The notes: generated from the letters alone by a model not told the origin. A stretch of DNA of 32,771 nucleotides from Cytophagaceae bacterium (GCA_027485575.1 JAIXQU010000120.1:1-32771); one strand, 5' to 3'. Numbered from the stretch's first letter, positions 1-9,247 are shown. Made by a program: numbers and translations.

Positions 1-628
1 GCATTGCCTGTTGAACTCCTTCGCCGCTCACATCTCTTGTGATAGAGGCATTATCACCTTTTCTGGCAATTTTATCGATTTCATCAATGTAAACGATACC
101 TCTTTCGGCAGCTTTAACATCATAATCCGCAGCCTGAAGAAGTCTGGTTAAAATAGTTTCAACATCTTCTCCAACATAACCAGCTTCGGTAATGACAGTT
201 GCGTCAGCGATACAAAAAGGAACATTTAACTTTTTGGCCAGCGTTTTTGCAAGATAAGTTTTACCTGTCCCTGTTTCACCGACCATGATGATATTCGATT
301 TTTCAATCTGGACTTCATCCTCTTTGATCTTACCTTGTTCAAGCCTTTTGTAATGGTTATAAACCGCAACTGAAAGAATTTTCTTCGCATCATCCTGACC
401 AATTACATACTCATCCAAATGCCTTTTCATGTCTACCGGCTTAATCAGATGAAGACCACCAGAATTGCTGGATAGTGGCTTTTTTTCCTGAGTATTTATC
501 TCATCTTCAAGAATTTCATATGCTTTCTCTATGCAAAAATTGCAGATATGAACATCCGGTCCTGAAACCATAAGGATTACATCCTTTTTATTCCGGCCAC
601 AAAAAGAGCAACTAATAGTTTTTGCCAA
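1..628 (-). CDS. clpX: ATP-dependent Clp protease ATP-binding subunit ClpX (N-terminal part, cut by window edge)
   Basis: ClpX is the AAA+ unfoldase that recognises tagged proteins and feeds them into ClpP in the cytoplasm. About 209 residues are present; the C-terminal half lies beyond position 1. The N-terminal zinc-binding domain shows Cys7, Cys10, Cys29 and Cys32. The Walker A motif GETGTGKT is at 117-124, the pore loop GYVG follows in EAGYVGED, and the Walker B motif is IVYIDEIDK. The start is a TTG at 628-626, because an in-frame TAG lies upstream and the protein begins [10 protein letters not shown] exactly as the family does. It lies downstream of clpP but is separated from it by an intrinsic terminator. 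A TATATTTA sequence on the minus strand (661 to 654) is close to the -7 consensus and could drive clpX separately. Identity is secure. Confidence 0.95.
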   Translation of the reverse strand, partial: MAKTISCSFCGRNKKDVILMVSGPDVHICNFCIEKAYEILEDEINTQEKKPLSSNSGGLHLIKPVDMKRHLDEYVIGQDDAKKILSVAVYNHYKRLEQGKIKEDEVQIEKSNIIMVGETGTGKTYLAKTLAKKLNVPFCIADATVITEAGYVGEDVETILTRLLQAADYDVKAAERGIVYIDEIDKIARKGDNASITRDVSGEGVQQAM

Positions 629-660
629 GTGAAGAGTGGTTAGGTTTTTATTCTAAATAT

Positions 661-690
661 AAAAAAACAGTCACGCTCGAGGCGTGACTG
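661..690 (-). terminator. Intrinsic terminator between clpP and clpX
   Basis: A perfect 9-bp stem (668-676 with 682-690, arms CAGTCACGC and GCGTGACTG) closes a 5-nt loop. On the minus strand it is followed by a run of seven T. It sits 42 bp past the clpP stop and about 33 nt before the clpX start, so it should end most tig-clpP transcripts. Confidence 0.85.
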
Positions 691-732
691 CAAAAGTATC
701 ATTATTTTGGAGGAGTTCCGGGATATAAAAAA

Positions 733-1425
733 TTATACCTTGCTTAAAACTTCATCAATCAAACCATAATCTTTGGCTTCAGATGCCTTGAACCATTTAT
801 CGCGTTCAGAATCAGTTTCAATTTGTTCTTTGGTTTGACCCGTATGACTGGCAAGGATTTCATAAAGTTCTTCCCTGAGTTTTACAATTTCTTTGGCAGT
901 GATTTCAATATCAGTCGATTTTCCCTGAGCACCTCCGGAAGGTTGGTGAATCATAACTCTGGCATGGGGAAGGGCTGACCTTTTCCCTTTTGCGCCTCCG
1001 GCCAACAAAACAGCGCCCATAGATGCTGCAAGAGAAGTACAAATCGTGGAAACCTCCGGAGAAATAAACTGCATTGTATCATATATTCCCATCCCTGCAT
1101 AAACAGAACCTCCAGGAGAGTTAATATACATCATTATGTCTTTTTTGGGATCAGCAGATTGCAAAAACAACATTTGAGCAATTACAATATTTGCAATCTG
1201 GTCATCTACCGGAGTTCCAAAAAATATAATCCTATCCATGATTAACCTTGAAAACACATCAATCTGGGCAAACCTTACTGGTCTTTCCTCAATAATATAT
1301 TGTGTTGTGTTTTCAACCACAGGTCTGGAAATATCTCCGATGTGGCTCATGTAATCATCTATTGTATGACCGCTAATTCCCTGATGGTGAACAGCGTATT
1401 TTCTAAATTCATTTTGAAGATTCAT
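733..1425 (-). CDS. clpP: ATP-dependent Clp protease proteolytic subunit ClpP
   Basis: ClpP is the serine protease that forms the two-ring proteolytic chamber used by ClpX. The 230-residue length fits the Bacteroidota form, which has a longer N-terminus than E. coli ClpP. The catalytic triad is visible: Ser135 in AASMGA, His160 in MIHQPSGG and Asp209 in SERDKWF. The spacing of 25 and 49 residues equals that of E. coli S97-H122-D171. The motif SPGGSVYAG at about 103-111 is also typical. The gene starts 31 nt downstream of the tig stop and is very likely co-transcribed with it. A strong terminator follows. Confidence 0.97.
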   Translation of the reverse strand: MNLQNEFRKYAVHHQGISGHTIDDYMSHIGDISRPVVENTTQYIIEERPVRFAQIDVFSRLIMDRIIFFGTPVDDQIANIVIAQMLFLQSADPKKDIMMYINSPGGSVYAGMGIYDTMQFISPEVSTICTSLAASMGAVLLAGGAKGKRSALPHARVMIHQPSGGAQGKSTDIEITAKEIVKLREELYEILASHTGQTKEQIETDSERDKWFKASEAKDYGLIDEVLSKV

Positions 1426-1456
1426 TTTCCGAAATATTGGTTTTGTAACTGCAAGA

Positions 1457-2803
1457 CTAATTCAATTCTTCAACCAATTTATTAAATTCTTCAATCGGAA
1501 TTGCTTTTCTGACAATTTTTCCCTTTTCAAGAACCAATGCAGCGATTTTGGCAGATAAAGATTGTTCGGCCATATTATCTCTATTGTTCTTGTCCTTTTC
1601 GTTAAGGAAGGAAACAGCATATTGGTCAAGAAACTCGTCTCCCAATTTGCCATAACCCATTTGCTGAAAATCTCTTCCTATTTTTTTCTTGGCGGCGTCA
1701 ATTAAATCCTGCTCAGAAAGTTGAATTTGATTGTCAGAAGCGATCTGGTTTTTAATCAAACTCATCTTCATTGAATTGATATACCTTGGAATAAAGTCAA
1801 TCACCTCTTGTTCACTCATTTTGCCTTTAACTCTGCCGGAAATGACCTTTTGAACAACATCTTCTGCCAATACCATATTGGTATTATCAAATATATGCTT
1901 CTCAAGTGAAAGCTGATAAAATGACTCAGATTCCTGCTCATAGGTGTCTCTAAACATTTCTTTAACCTTTTCCCGAAGTTCTGCTTCACTATGCGCCTGG
2001 TCTTTGCCAACTACTTTATCAAAAAATTCCTGATTAAGCTCCGCTGGCTCCTGAGTACTTATTTCCATTATCTCAAGGGTATAAAGACCGGAAAAATCTT
2101 TGTCTATTGCATTTTTTCCAAAGTTTCCCGTCACATATTTTATCTCTTCAGCATCAAAAGCCTCTTCAATCGGAAACTCAACTATTTCACCAACTTTTTT
2201 TCCAATAAATTGAGATTGGTAACCCGTTTTAATTTTTGAAAATGGAAATGAGGATTCGGGTTGCTCAAAAGATCCATCCGCAGATTTTAAGAAACCTTTG
2301 ATTAAATCCCCTTCCTTAATGGCTTCCCCTTTGGTCATTGGTCCATATCTTTTCTGAAGATCAGAAATAAAATCAGTGATTTTAGCCTCATCAACTTCAA
2401 TCTCAGGATATGTCAGGGAGATGCTTTCCACAGCAGGATATTTTATCTCCGGCCTTATTGCCACATGGAATGCAAATTTCATTGTACTACTTTCATTCTG
2501 ATCCTCTTCAGAGGGAACAAAATTTTCTGCTATCAAATCACCTAAAACATCAATTTTATTTTCCTTGATGTAGCTATCTACTGATTTGTTGATAACCGCA
2601 TTAATTGCATCACCTTTCAAAGAAGGCCCATACATTCTTTCTACCAAAGCAGGGGGAACTTTTCCAGGTCTAAAACCCTTCATCTGAACCTTTTTGGCAT
2701 ATTCCTTTATTTTGGATTGATAATCACTTTGATAATCAGCAGGTTCGACATTTACTGTCAAAAGCGCTGAAGAGTTTTCCTTAAGTTCGAATTGAATTTC
2801 CAC
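1457..2803 (-). CDS. tig: Trigger factor (ribosome-associated chaperone, peptidyl-prolyl isomerase)
   Basis: Trigger factor binds the ribosome exit tunnel and shields nascent chains. The 448-residue protein has the ribosome-binding signature [17 protein letters not shown] at about 43-59. A region at about 150-240 occupies the FKBP-like isomerase position, and a long helical C-terminal arm follows. Bacteroidota trigger factors are diverged and the isomerase part may be inactive; I did not find the usual FKBP aromatic pocket by eye. The start is a GTG at 2803, which gives [13 protein letters not shown], the expected beginning of the ribosome-binding domain. It lies just after the tRNA-Leu terminator, so its promoter must fall in the short AT-rich gap or read-through must occur. 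clpP follows. Confidence 0.93.
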   Translation of the reverse strand: MEIQFELKENSSALLTVNVEPADYQSDYQSKIKEYAKKVQMKGFRPGKVPPALVERMYGPSLKGDAINAVINKSVDSYIKENKIDVLGDLIAENFVPSEEDQNESSTMKFAFHVAIRPEIKYPAVESISLTYPEIEVDEAKITDFISDLQKRYGPMTKGEAIKEGDLIKGFLKSADGSFEQPESSFPFSKIKTGYQSQFIGKKVGEIVEFPIEEAFDAEEIKYVTGNFGKNAIDKDFSGLYTLEIMEISTQEPAELNQEFFDKVVGKDQAHSEAELREKVKEMFRDTYEQESESFYQLSLEKHIFDNTNMVLAEDVVQKVISGRVKGKMSEQEVIDFIPRYINSMKMSLIKNQIASDNQIQLSEQDLIDAAKKKIGRDFQQMGYGKLGDEFLDQYAVSFLNEKDKNNRDNMAEQSLSAKIAALVLEKGKIVRKAIPIEEFNKLVEELN

Positions 2804-2832
2804 GATTCTTATTTTTTCGATTTAATTAAATT

Positions 2833-2862
2833 AAAAAGCCCCATTTTTAAAATGGGGCTTTT
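2833..2862 (-). terminator. Terminator of the tRNA-Leu gene
   Basis: The two arms, AAAAGCCCCATTTT (2834-2847) and AAAATGGGGCTTTT (2849-2862), can pair over almost their whole length. On the minus strand the hairpin is followed by TTTAATTTAA. It lies between the tRNA and the trigger factor gene and fits the end of the tRNA transcript. The symmetric sequence could work in both directions. Confidence 0.75.
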
Positions 2863-2871
2863 CCTGATTTG

Positions 2872-2953
2872 TGCGGATGAAGGGACTCGAACCCCCATGC
2901 CTCGCAGCGCTAGATCCTAAGTCTAGTGCGTCTACCAATTTCGCCACATCCGC
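2872..2953 (-). tRNA. tRNA-Leu, anticodon UAG
   Basis: Read on the minus strand, the acceptor arms GCGGATG and CATCCGC pair perfectly. The anticodon stem CTAGA/TCTAG closes the loop CTTAGGA, so the anticodon is TAG, which reads CUN leucine codons. The D-loop motif TTGGTAGACGC and a long variable arm (class II) are typical of tRNA-Leu. The T-loop is TTCGAGT. CCA is not encoded: after the discriminator A comes CAA. Confidence 0.96.
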
Positions 2954-2963
2954 AATCGGGCCG

Positions 2964-2994
2964 CAAAAGTAGAGATACTATTTCTTTCTCCAAA
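2964..2994 (-). promoter_or_regulatory. Bacteroidota-type promoter of tRNA-Leu
   Basis: On the minus strand a TTTG (2994-2991) is followed after 19 nt by TACTTTTG (2971-2964), an exact match to the Bacteroidota -7 element TAnnTTTG. The predicted start lies only a few nucleotides before the tRNA 5' end at 2953. This is the best promoter match in the window. Confidence 0.75.
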
Positions 2995-3091
2995 TTTTTA
3001 CAGCCATTTTCTTTTTCTTTTCTTTTGGTTTTATCATAACATTCATAAAATGAATCGAATAGTTTTGACAAAACTCTCAACGAAAAGCATT

Positions 3092-3832
3092 TTATGCCTT
3101 AACTGGTTTGATTTTTATTATGCCAACAAGGTCCAATAACTTAATTACCGGATAGGTCGGGTCGAACTCAAACCATTTAACACCAAAATTAATCCGGTTT
3201 GGTAATTTGTGGTGGTTGTTTTGGTACAATTCTCCCATCATCAAAAAGTCCATGGCAAGAGAATTTCTACTTTTATCGTTGTTGTCAAAGTTCTGGTAAC
3301 CGTACATGTGACCGCTCCAGTTTACAATTGCACCATGAACTGGTCCCATCAAAAAGTGAATTGGAAGCAGCAAATAAAGATACCACATATCAGCTGGAAC
3401 AAGCCATACATATATTAAAACATAAAAAGTTCCCCAGCCCAATCGGCTCATCCAATTGTCACCCAAATTTTCAATGAATTTCCAATCCGGCAAATTGGCA
3501 GTGAATCGCTTTTCAGCTTCCTCCCTGTAATTCAGAATGTTATTGTAGATATCTTTGGTTTTCCACATCATAGTAAAAACGTTTGAAGCATGATGTGGCG
3601 TGTGCGGATCCTTTTCGGTGTCAGAATATGCATGGTGCATTCTGTGTAAAACTGCGTAAGCCCTTGGACTTAAGTAGGATGAACCTTGAGTGATGTAAGT
3701 GAATGCAAAAAAGAATTTTTCCCAGAATTTGTTCATGACGAACATACCGTGAGCGGCATATCTGTGCAGGAAAAAGGTTTGAGAAAAGAGCGATAAATAC
3801 CAGTGGATGACAAAGAAAAGAATAATAACCAC
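3092..3832 (-). CDS. Membrane fatty-acid desaturase (acyl-CoA/acyl-lipid desaturase family)
   Basis: This is an integral-membrane di-iron enzyme that introduces a double bond into a fatty acyl chain, probably at delta-9. The three histidine boxes are HRYAAH (23-28), HRMHH (63-67) and QNNHH (204-208). An extra His175 is in NWSGHMYG, the site expected for an additional iron ligand. Four or so hydrophobic segments surround them. The start is a GTG at 3832 directly after an in-frame TAA, so no longer form is possible. The 246-residue length and the absence of a cytochrome b5 domain fit the bacterial class. It appears to be a single gene, 102 nt downstream of the NTPase gene. The exact substrate and double-bond position cannot be read from the sequence. 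Confidence 0.9.
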   Translation of the reverse strand: MVIILFFVIHWYLSLFSQTFFLHRYAAHGMFVMNKFWEKFFFAFTYITQGSSYLSPRAYAVLHRMHHAYSDTEKDPHTPHHASNVFTMMWKTKDIYNNILNYREEAEKRFTANLPDWKFIENLGDNWMSRLGWGTFYVLIYVWLVPADMWYLYLLLPIHFLMGPVHGAIVNWSGHMYGYQNFDNNDKSRNSLAMDFLMMGELYQNNHHKLPNRINFGVKWFEFDPTYPVIKLLDLVGIIKIKPVKA

Positions 3833-3934
3833 TTAGAAATGAAGATTAAGTAAAAAAATTAGAATGTTTATTTGGTGAATAATTTGTTCACAATACAAAG
3901 AACGGATAATTGTGTGAAATTGTTGAAAAAGAAT

Positions 3935-4453
3935 TTAAGATATATTTATTTGATGTGGTGGCAGGCCTCTTAAAAAATCAATAACACTTATCACTTTACA
4001 ATCAGATATTTGATATTTATCAATAAATTCTATTAGCATGGACTTTCTAACCACCACCAACAATTGCAATTCCGGGTCCTTGAGAATAATTGCAAGTGAC
4101 TCAGAGAGAATGGAATGAAAGCCGGAGTTTCTCATTTCTAATGGTCCAATTTCATCAAAAACAACAAAACGTAAACCTGATTGGTTCAATCCTTTTGAAA
4201 TTGAATCAATTGCTTTTTCAAAAGCAAGCCTGCTAAATTTATATCTACCGACCTCAAAAGCAGACTCTTGTTCCCTGGCTTCCATTGGCCATTTTTCACC
4301 TGTTTTTGCATCCTCAAAAATTCTACCTCCGATGTCTTTAGGACTTAAAACTCCAAACACGTTCGAAACCTGCTCTTTCCATTTCAAAATTGCAGTAGTT
4401 TTTCCAGAGTTGATCTCGTCTGAAAGTACAACTATCCTATTCATTGTCCGCAT
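3935..4453 (-). CDS. THEP1-like nucleoside triphosphatase (NTPase_1 family)
   Basis: This is a small P-loop NTPase of 172 residues. SDEINSGKTTAI at about 11-22 is a Walker A motif whose usual first Gly is missing. VLSP and GGR follow at about 35-44, and the Walker B motif VVFDEIGPLEMR is at 97-108. DEIGPLE and the early GGR are hallmarks of the THEP1/NTPase_1 family, whose members hydrolyse nucleoside triphosphates in vitro; the cellular role is not settled. The start may be ATG 4453 or ATG 4444. The second overlaps the last codons and stop of the upstream membrane-protein gene (ATGAATAG), which points to translational coupling. I infer that the two proteins act together. Family assignment is likely; function is unknown. 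Confidence 0.75.
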   Translation of the reverse strand: MRTMNRIVVLSDEINSGKTTAILKWKEQVSNVFGVLSPKDIGGRIFEDAKTGEKWPMEAREQESAFEVGRYKFSRLAFEKAIDSISKGLNQSGLRFVVFDEIGPLEMRNSGFHSILSESLAIILKDPELQLLVVVRKSMLIEFIDKYQISDCKVISVIDFLRGLPPHQINIS

Positions 4454-5456
4454 GAAACAGGTTAAAAAGCAGTATTTTCAGAAACAGTTTCAGGTTTGAA
4501 AGCCTGGCACCAGACCTTTTCCATGATTCTACCACCAAAAACTTAACCTCCGGAATTATGGAGTGAATATCGGCAATTTGACCGGCCAGTTCACCTTTTT
4601 TTCCTTTTAGCCATTGCCGGATTATCCTTGTTAAAACAGGCTGAATAATTAAAAACCAGGTACTTAGAATTATAAAAAACCTTAAAATCAACTCGAAAAT
4701 TTTATTTGCTGGCAGAAAAGCTTTTTCAGGTTGCAGCAAGGCCTGAACAAAAAAGAAAACCGCAAAAACCCAAAGCACGAAAATGCCAAGCCTGACCTTT
4801 TTTTGTCTTTTCCCAATCTTTGGAGAAAGAGGTTCTTTCATTGAAATTCCTTGTGTATTTATCTTCATTACTCCATTTTGTTCTTGAAAACTTATTTTGG
4901 AAAGCCTCCAGCCACACCAACCCAGGAATGCCCCAACCAAAAAATGCATGGCCAGATATCCGGCAGCCAATACAATAGAAAACTGGCTAAATTGTTCTAT
5001 TCCAGTGGTTTTTACCAACCAAACATCCACAGCTTCCCAAAACTCAGCGCCATACAAAAAAACCAAAACCAGAATCCTTTGCGTTGCTGACTCCAGCATT
5101 GTAATAATTCCAAACAAGATACTTGCCAAAGCAAAAACTGATTTCCTTTTCAGTAAAAACTCTCCCAAAACACCTTGAAAGAATACGGCCAGATAAGCCG
5201 GTGCCGGACTATGGGGACTTAGCATCATTTTAAAAATGGCAACCAGGATCATTGCCTTAATAACTGAACCTTTTGCTGGAAAATGATGTGCGATTAAAAT
5301 TATGCAAATCATGGCAGAGCCGCCAACAAAAAGTCCGGAAACTGGTAATTTTAAGACGTGAATGATGCCACCAAGGAAAGCTTCAATTAAAATCCAAAGG
5401 GCAATTAGCCTGATATACAGTTTGTTATTAACGGTTTTACTTTCTATTGGAATCAT
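4437..5456 (-). CDS. Polytopic membrane protein of unknown function, coupled to the THEP1-like NTPase
   Basis: The 339-residue protein has about five or six hydrophobic segments in residues 15-185, a hydrophilic linker at about 186-222, and two more membrane segments at about 223-241 and 255-275. A basic helical tail at 280-339 includes ESWKRSGARLSNLK. The N-terminal half, with LPVSGLFVGGSAM, SPHSPAPAYLAVFFQG and a following GE, recalls a substrate-binding (S) component of ECF-type transporters. The tail recalls the coupling helices of an EcfT protein. Both are impressions, not assignments. It overlaps the NTPase gene downstream and starts only 9 bp from the divergent xdhA start, so the two transcription units share regulatory DNA. 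A link to molybdenum, purine or cofactor supply is inference. Confidence 0.75.
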   Translation of the reverse strand: MIPIESKTVNNKLYIRLIALWILIEAFLGGIIHVLKLPVSGLFVGGSAMICIILIAHHFPAKGSVIKAMILVAIFKMMLSPHSPAPAYLAVFFQGVLGEFLLKRKSVFALASILFGIITMLESATQRILVLVFLYGAEFWEAVDVWLVKTTGIEQFSQFSIVLAAGYLAMHFLVGAFLGWCGWRLSKISFQEQNGVMKINTQGISMKEPLSPKIGKRQKKVRLGIFVLWVFAVFFFVQALLQPEKAFLPANKIFELILRFFIILSTWFLIIQPVLTRIIRQWLKGKKGELAGQIADIHSIIPEVKFLVVESWKRSGARLSNLKLFLKILLFNLFHADNE

Positions 5457-5465
5457 GAATCTGAT

Positions 5466-6920
5466 TTGTCAATTTTAGGCGCATCAAATAACCTGATTTT
5501 GATTCGATTCATCCTCAATAAAAAAGAAATTCAGACAGCACTTCCGCCCGGAACATTGCTCCTGGATTTTATTCGGTATCACCAACACCAAATGGGTACC
5601 AAAATTGGTTGCCGGGAAGGTGATTGCGGTGCCTGCTCTGTTTTAGTCGGCGATTTCAAAAATAAAAACCTGCATTATCAATCTGCAACATCTTGTCTTA
5701 CAGCACTTGGCAATGTGCACGGCAAGCATGTAATTTCTATTGAAGGCTTGAACATGGCGGAATTAAACCTTGCCCAACAAGCCATGAAGGACGAATCGGC
5801 AACCCAGTGCGGATTTTGTACACCAGGCTTTGTGGTTTCTCTTTCAGGTTTTTGCCTGACCGAACAGGAACCAACTGAAGAAAATGTTCTGGCTGCCATT
5901 TCAGGAAACATTTGTCGTTGTACCGGATATAAATCCATTGAAAAAGCAGCTGGAACTGTTTGTAAGTCGCTGGAAAACAGAGGAAATGAATCGCCTATTG
6001 ATTTTGCCATCAGAAAAAATTATTTGCCGCAATACCTTACAGAAATTCCAGCCCGATTACTTGCCTTAAAGCAAAATCTGAATGGAGCCTTACAACCAAA
6101 AACAGCAAAACCAAAATTTTTGGGTGGAGGAACGGATTTATATGTGCAGCAACATGAAACCATGCACCATGAAGACATTGACTTTTTATTTGACCAATCA
6201 GACTTAAAAGGCATTGTTCAAAAAGGAGATATTTGTGAAATAGGTGCGGCTTCTACGGTTACAGACATGTTGGAATCGCCTGTTTTTCAGGCATATTTTC
6301 CTAATTTAAAACAAATAGGAAAACTGGTTTCCTCGGAACCAATCCGCAACATTGCAACCATTGCAGGCAATATCATCAATGCTTCTCCTATTGGCGATTT
6401 AAGTATTTTCTTTCTGGCTTTGGATGCAAAAATTCATCTGAAGAATGGAAATGAAAAAAGGATGGTTCCTTTACGTAGTTTATACCTGGGCTATAAAAAT
6501 CTGGACCGGTTGCCAGAAGAAATTGTGGAGAAAATCTCTTTCAAACTTCCTGATGAACAGTCTAAAATAAATTTTGAAAAAGTTTGTAAGCGGACGCATC
6601 TGGACATTGCCTCGGTCAATTCGGCTTTATTTGTAGAACTTGAAGAAAACAAAATTCTCAATGCGGGATTATCTGCCGGAGGCGTTGGACCTGTGCCACT
6701 TTTCCTTCCAAAGAGCTCCGCTTTTCTGTCTGGAAAAACGGTTTCCATTGAACTTTTAGAAGAACTTTTAGAATTGATTCAAACCGAAATCTCACCCATC
6801 AGCGATGTCAGAGGGACCGAAACTTACAAAAGGACATTGTTGCACCAACTTGTAAAAGCACATTTTTCGGTAATGTTTAAAGAGCTGGATGTGAAACAAT
6901 TAATGAATTTATCTCTATGA
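5466..6920 (+). CDS. xdhA: Xanthine dehydrogenase small subunit (2Fe-2S and FAD domains)
   Basis: This electron-transfer subunit of a molybdenum hydroxylase carries two [2Fe-2S] clusters and FAD and passes electrons to NAD. The first cluster ligands are Cys49, Cys54 and Cys57 (GCREGDCGAC) with Cys77. The second cluster has Cys115, Cys118 (QCGFC), Cys150 and Cys152 (NICRC). The FAD domain shows FLGGGTDLYVQQ at about 216-227 and AGNIINASPIGDLS further on, followed by the CO-dehydrogenase flavoprotein C-terminal domain. The start is uncertain: TTG 5466 gives the full frame, while TTG 5499 gives MIRFILNKKE, a natural beginning. The stop overlaps xdhB by 4 bp (ATGA). It is divergent from the membrane protein/NTPase pair. 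Confidence 0.92.
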   Translation: MSILGASNNLILIRFILNKKEIQTALPPGTLLLDFIRYHQHQMGTKIGCREGDCGACSVLVGDFKNKNLHYQSATSCLTALGNVHGKHVISIEGLNMAELNLAQQAMKDESATQCGFCTPGFVVSLSGFCLTEQEPTEENVLAAISGNICRCTGYKSIEKAAGTVCKSLENRGNESPIDFAIRKNYLPQYLTEIPARLLALKQNLNGALQPKTAKPKFLGGGTDLYVQQHETMHHEDIDFLFDQSDLKGIVQKGDICEIGAASTVTDMLESPVFQAYFPNLKQIGKLVSSEPIRNIATIAGNIINASPIGDLSIFFLALDAKIHLKNGNEKRMVPLRSLYLGYKNLDRLPEEIVEKISFKLPDEQSKINFEKVCKRTHLDIASVNSALFVELEENKILNAGLSAGGVGPVPLFLPKSSAFLSGKTVSIELLEELLELIQTEISPISDVRGTETYKRTLLHQLVKAHFSVMFKELDVKQLMNLSL

Positions 6921-9187
6921 AAAATATTGATTCAAATTCGCATCTCAGGGGTGAATCCATTTATCTGGATGATGTTCCTTTGGTGGCCGGGACGCTTTTT
7001 GCTGCAGCTTTTGGTTCGCCCCATGCCCATGGAAAAATTCTGAATCTTGACCTAAGCGAGGCAGAAAAAATGCCAGGCGTAGCTCGGATTTTCACTTACA
7101 AGGATGTGCCCGGCGAAAATCAAATTGGCGGAATTGTGCCAGATGAGCCGCTTCTGGCTGAACATCATGTGCATTTTCAGGGCATGCCGGTTGCTTTGGT
7201 CGTAGCAGAAAGTGTGGAAGAGGCCAAAATGGCCATGAAAAAAATTAAGATTGACATTGAGCCATTACCCATCATTACAGATCCCCGGGTTGCCAGAGAA
7301 AAAGGCGAATTGATAGTTCCTCCACGCACCTTTAAGATTGGGGATGTGGATGCAGCCTGGAGCCAATGCGCTCATATTGTGGAGGGTACGGCAGATACTA
7401 ATGGACAGGAACACTTATATATTGAAACCCAGGGCGCTTATACTTTTCCCCTTGAAAACGGGTCTATTCGGATAATTTCCTCTACGCAAGGCCCAACTGC
7501 TGTGCAAAGGCATGCAGCCATCTGCCTCGGAATTCCCATGCACATGCTGGAGGTGGATGTTACCCGATTGGGCGGCGGATTTGGCGGAAAAGAAGACCAG
7601 GCTTCCATGTGGGCCATTTTGTGTGCGTTGGCAACTTACCATCTGAAACGACCAGTAAAATACAGTCTGGACCGGATGGAAGATATGCGGATGACAGGCA
7701 AGAGAAATCCGTATTCCTCAGATTTTAAAATCGGTCTGGATAAGGACCTCAATATCATTGCCTACGAATCCACCTATCACCAAAATGCGGGTGCTGCGGC
7801 AGACCTTTCACCTGCGGTATTGGAGCGGACTTTGTTTCACAGTACCAACAGTTATTTTGTTCCAAACGTAAAAGCGACTGCGTATTCCTGCCGCACAAAT
7901 TTGCCTCCTAATACTGCTTTCCGTGGTTTTGGTGGCCCGCAAGGCATGTTTGTCATAGAGGCGGCAATTCACAAAGCTGCAGAAACGATTGGCGTGCCTG
8001 CCTGGGAAATTCAATCCAGAAATCTGATAAAAACCGGTGATGAATTTCCATTTGGGCAAATAGCGGAAAGCGAAGCAAAGGAATGTTGGGTGGTTGCAAA
8101 CCAGATTTTCGAACCCGAAAAAATCGAAAAGGAAATAAAAGCTTTCAACGCTGAAAATGTCCTTTTCAAAAAAGGCATGTCTTTTATGCCCATTTGCTTT
8201 GGCATTTCTTTTACGAAAACGCCTATGAATCAGGCTCGTGCCCTCGTTCATGTATATACTGATGGTTCTGTTGGGGTGAGTACTGGCGCAGTAGAAATGG
8301 GCCAGGGCGTCAATACGAAGATGCTTCAGGTGGCAACTCAGATTTTTTCAATCCATCCCAACCGGGTTAAAATTCATACAACCAATACTTTTCGAATAGC
8401 CAATACTTCTCCTTCTGCTGCATCGGCTACGGCTGACTTAAACGGAAAGGCAGTTGAAATCGCATGCAATGCCATTTTAGACAGACTCAAAACCATCACT
8501 GCAGAGAAATTTTCTGTTTCCGAAACGGAGGTTTCCATTGACAATGAAGAAGTTCTGATTAAAGGAAGTCCAGTTGGATACAATTGGTCTCAGCTCATTC
8601 AGGATGGATATTTGAAACGCATTGCCCTTTCTGAACATGGGCATTATGCACCTCCCGGTTTGCACTACGATGCCAAAATTGAAAAGGGTCATCCTTTTGC
8701 CTACCATGTGTTTGGAACGGCGATTACAGAAGTAACGGTCGACTGCCTTAGAGGTACCTATCTGGTTAATTCTGTGAAAATTGTGCATGATTTTGGGACC
8801 AGTATGAACACAGCCATTGACCGCGGACAAATAGAAGGCGGCCTTGTGCAGGGCATCGGTTGGATGACACTTGAAGAAATCGTGTATGATGAAAATGGCC
8901 GCTTGCGTTCCAATGCACTTTCCACCTATAAAGTGCCTGATATCTATTCCGTTCCAAAAGAAATTGACATCAAATTTCTGAAAACAGAGAAGGACAATAT
9001 GGCCATTCTGAAATCAAAAGCTGTGGGAGAACCGCCACTCATGTACGGAATCGGGACTTATTTTGCCCTTAGAAATGCCATCAAAGCATACCGGCCGGAT
9101 GCTGAAATGGAGTATGCCACACCGATGACACCCGAAAGAGTTTTGATGGGATTGGTGGGGAAGAAGCAAGAAAAAGTGACTGTATAA
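6917..9187 (+). CDS. xdhB: Xanthine dehydrogenase molybdopterin-binding subunit
   Basis: This is the catalytic subunit that binds the molybdenum cofactor and hydroxylates purines such as hypoxanthine and xanthine. The 756 residues include the MoCo contacts GGGFGGKE (219-226) and VEMGQG. By family alignment from memory, Glu255 in DRMEDM matches bovine E802, Arg336 in FRGFGGPQG matches R880, and Glu705 in VGEPPL matches the catalytic E1261. Keeping all three favours a true xanthine dehydrogenase over an aldehyde or CO enzyme. The start ATG overlaps the xdhA stop, so the subunits are translationally coupled. No xdhC-type sulfuration or insertion gene and no MoCo synthesis gene follows in the window. 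Confidence 0.93.
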   Translation: MKNIDSNSHLRGESIYLDDVPLVAGTLFAAAFGSPHAHGKILNLDLSEAEKMPGVARIFTYKDVPGENQIGGIVPDEPLLAEHHVHFQGMPVALVVAESVEEAKMAMKKIKIDIEPLPIITDPRVAREKGELIVPPRTFKIGDVDAAWSQCAHIVEGTADTNGQEHLYIETQGAYTFPLENGSIRIISSTQGPTAVQRHAAICLGIPMHMLEVDVTRLGGGFGGKEDQASMWAILCALATYHLKRPVKYSLDRMEDMRMTGKRNPYSSDFKIGLDKDLNIIAYESTYHQNAGAAADLSPAVLERTLFHSTNSYFVPNVKATAYSCRTNLPPNTAFRGFGGPQGMFVIEAAIHKAAETIGVPAWEIQSRNLIKTGDEFPFGQIAESEAKECWVVANQIFEPEKIEKEIKAFNAENVLFKKGMSFMPICFGISFTKTPMNQARALVHVYTDGSVGVSTGAVEMGQGVNTKMLQVATQIFSIHPNRVKIHTTNTFRIANTSPSAASATADLNGKAVEIACNAILDRLKTITAEKFSVSETEVSIDNEEVLIKGSPVGYNWSQLIQDGYLKRIALSEHGHYAPPGLHYDAKIEKGHPFAYHVFGTAITEVTVDCLRGTYLVNSVKIVHDFGTSMNTAIDRGQIEGGLVQGIGWMTLEEIVYDENGRLRSNALSTYKVPDIYSVPKEIDIKFLKTEKDNMAILKSKAVGEPPLMYGIGTYFALRNAIKAYRPDAEMEYATPMTPERVLMGLVGKKQEKVTV

Positions 9188-9247
9188 GAGCAAAGATAAG
9201 AATTTGGGGCTGCCCTTCGTGCCTCAGGTCGGGCCAACCATTCCAAT

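Noticed and set aside
1300-1485. 61-residue plus-strand frame over the clpP start
   Set aside because: It is antisense to clpP and the clpP-tig gap, with no protein-like pattern.
7808-8251. 147-residue frame on the minus strand inside xdhB
   Set aside because: It is fully antisense to a well-conserved enzyme gene, and its composition fits a shadow of the coding strand.
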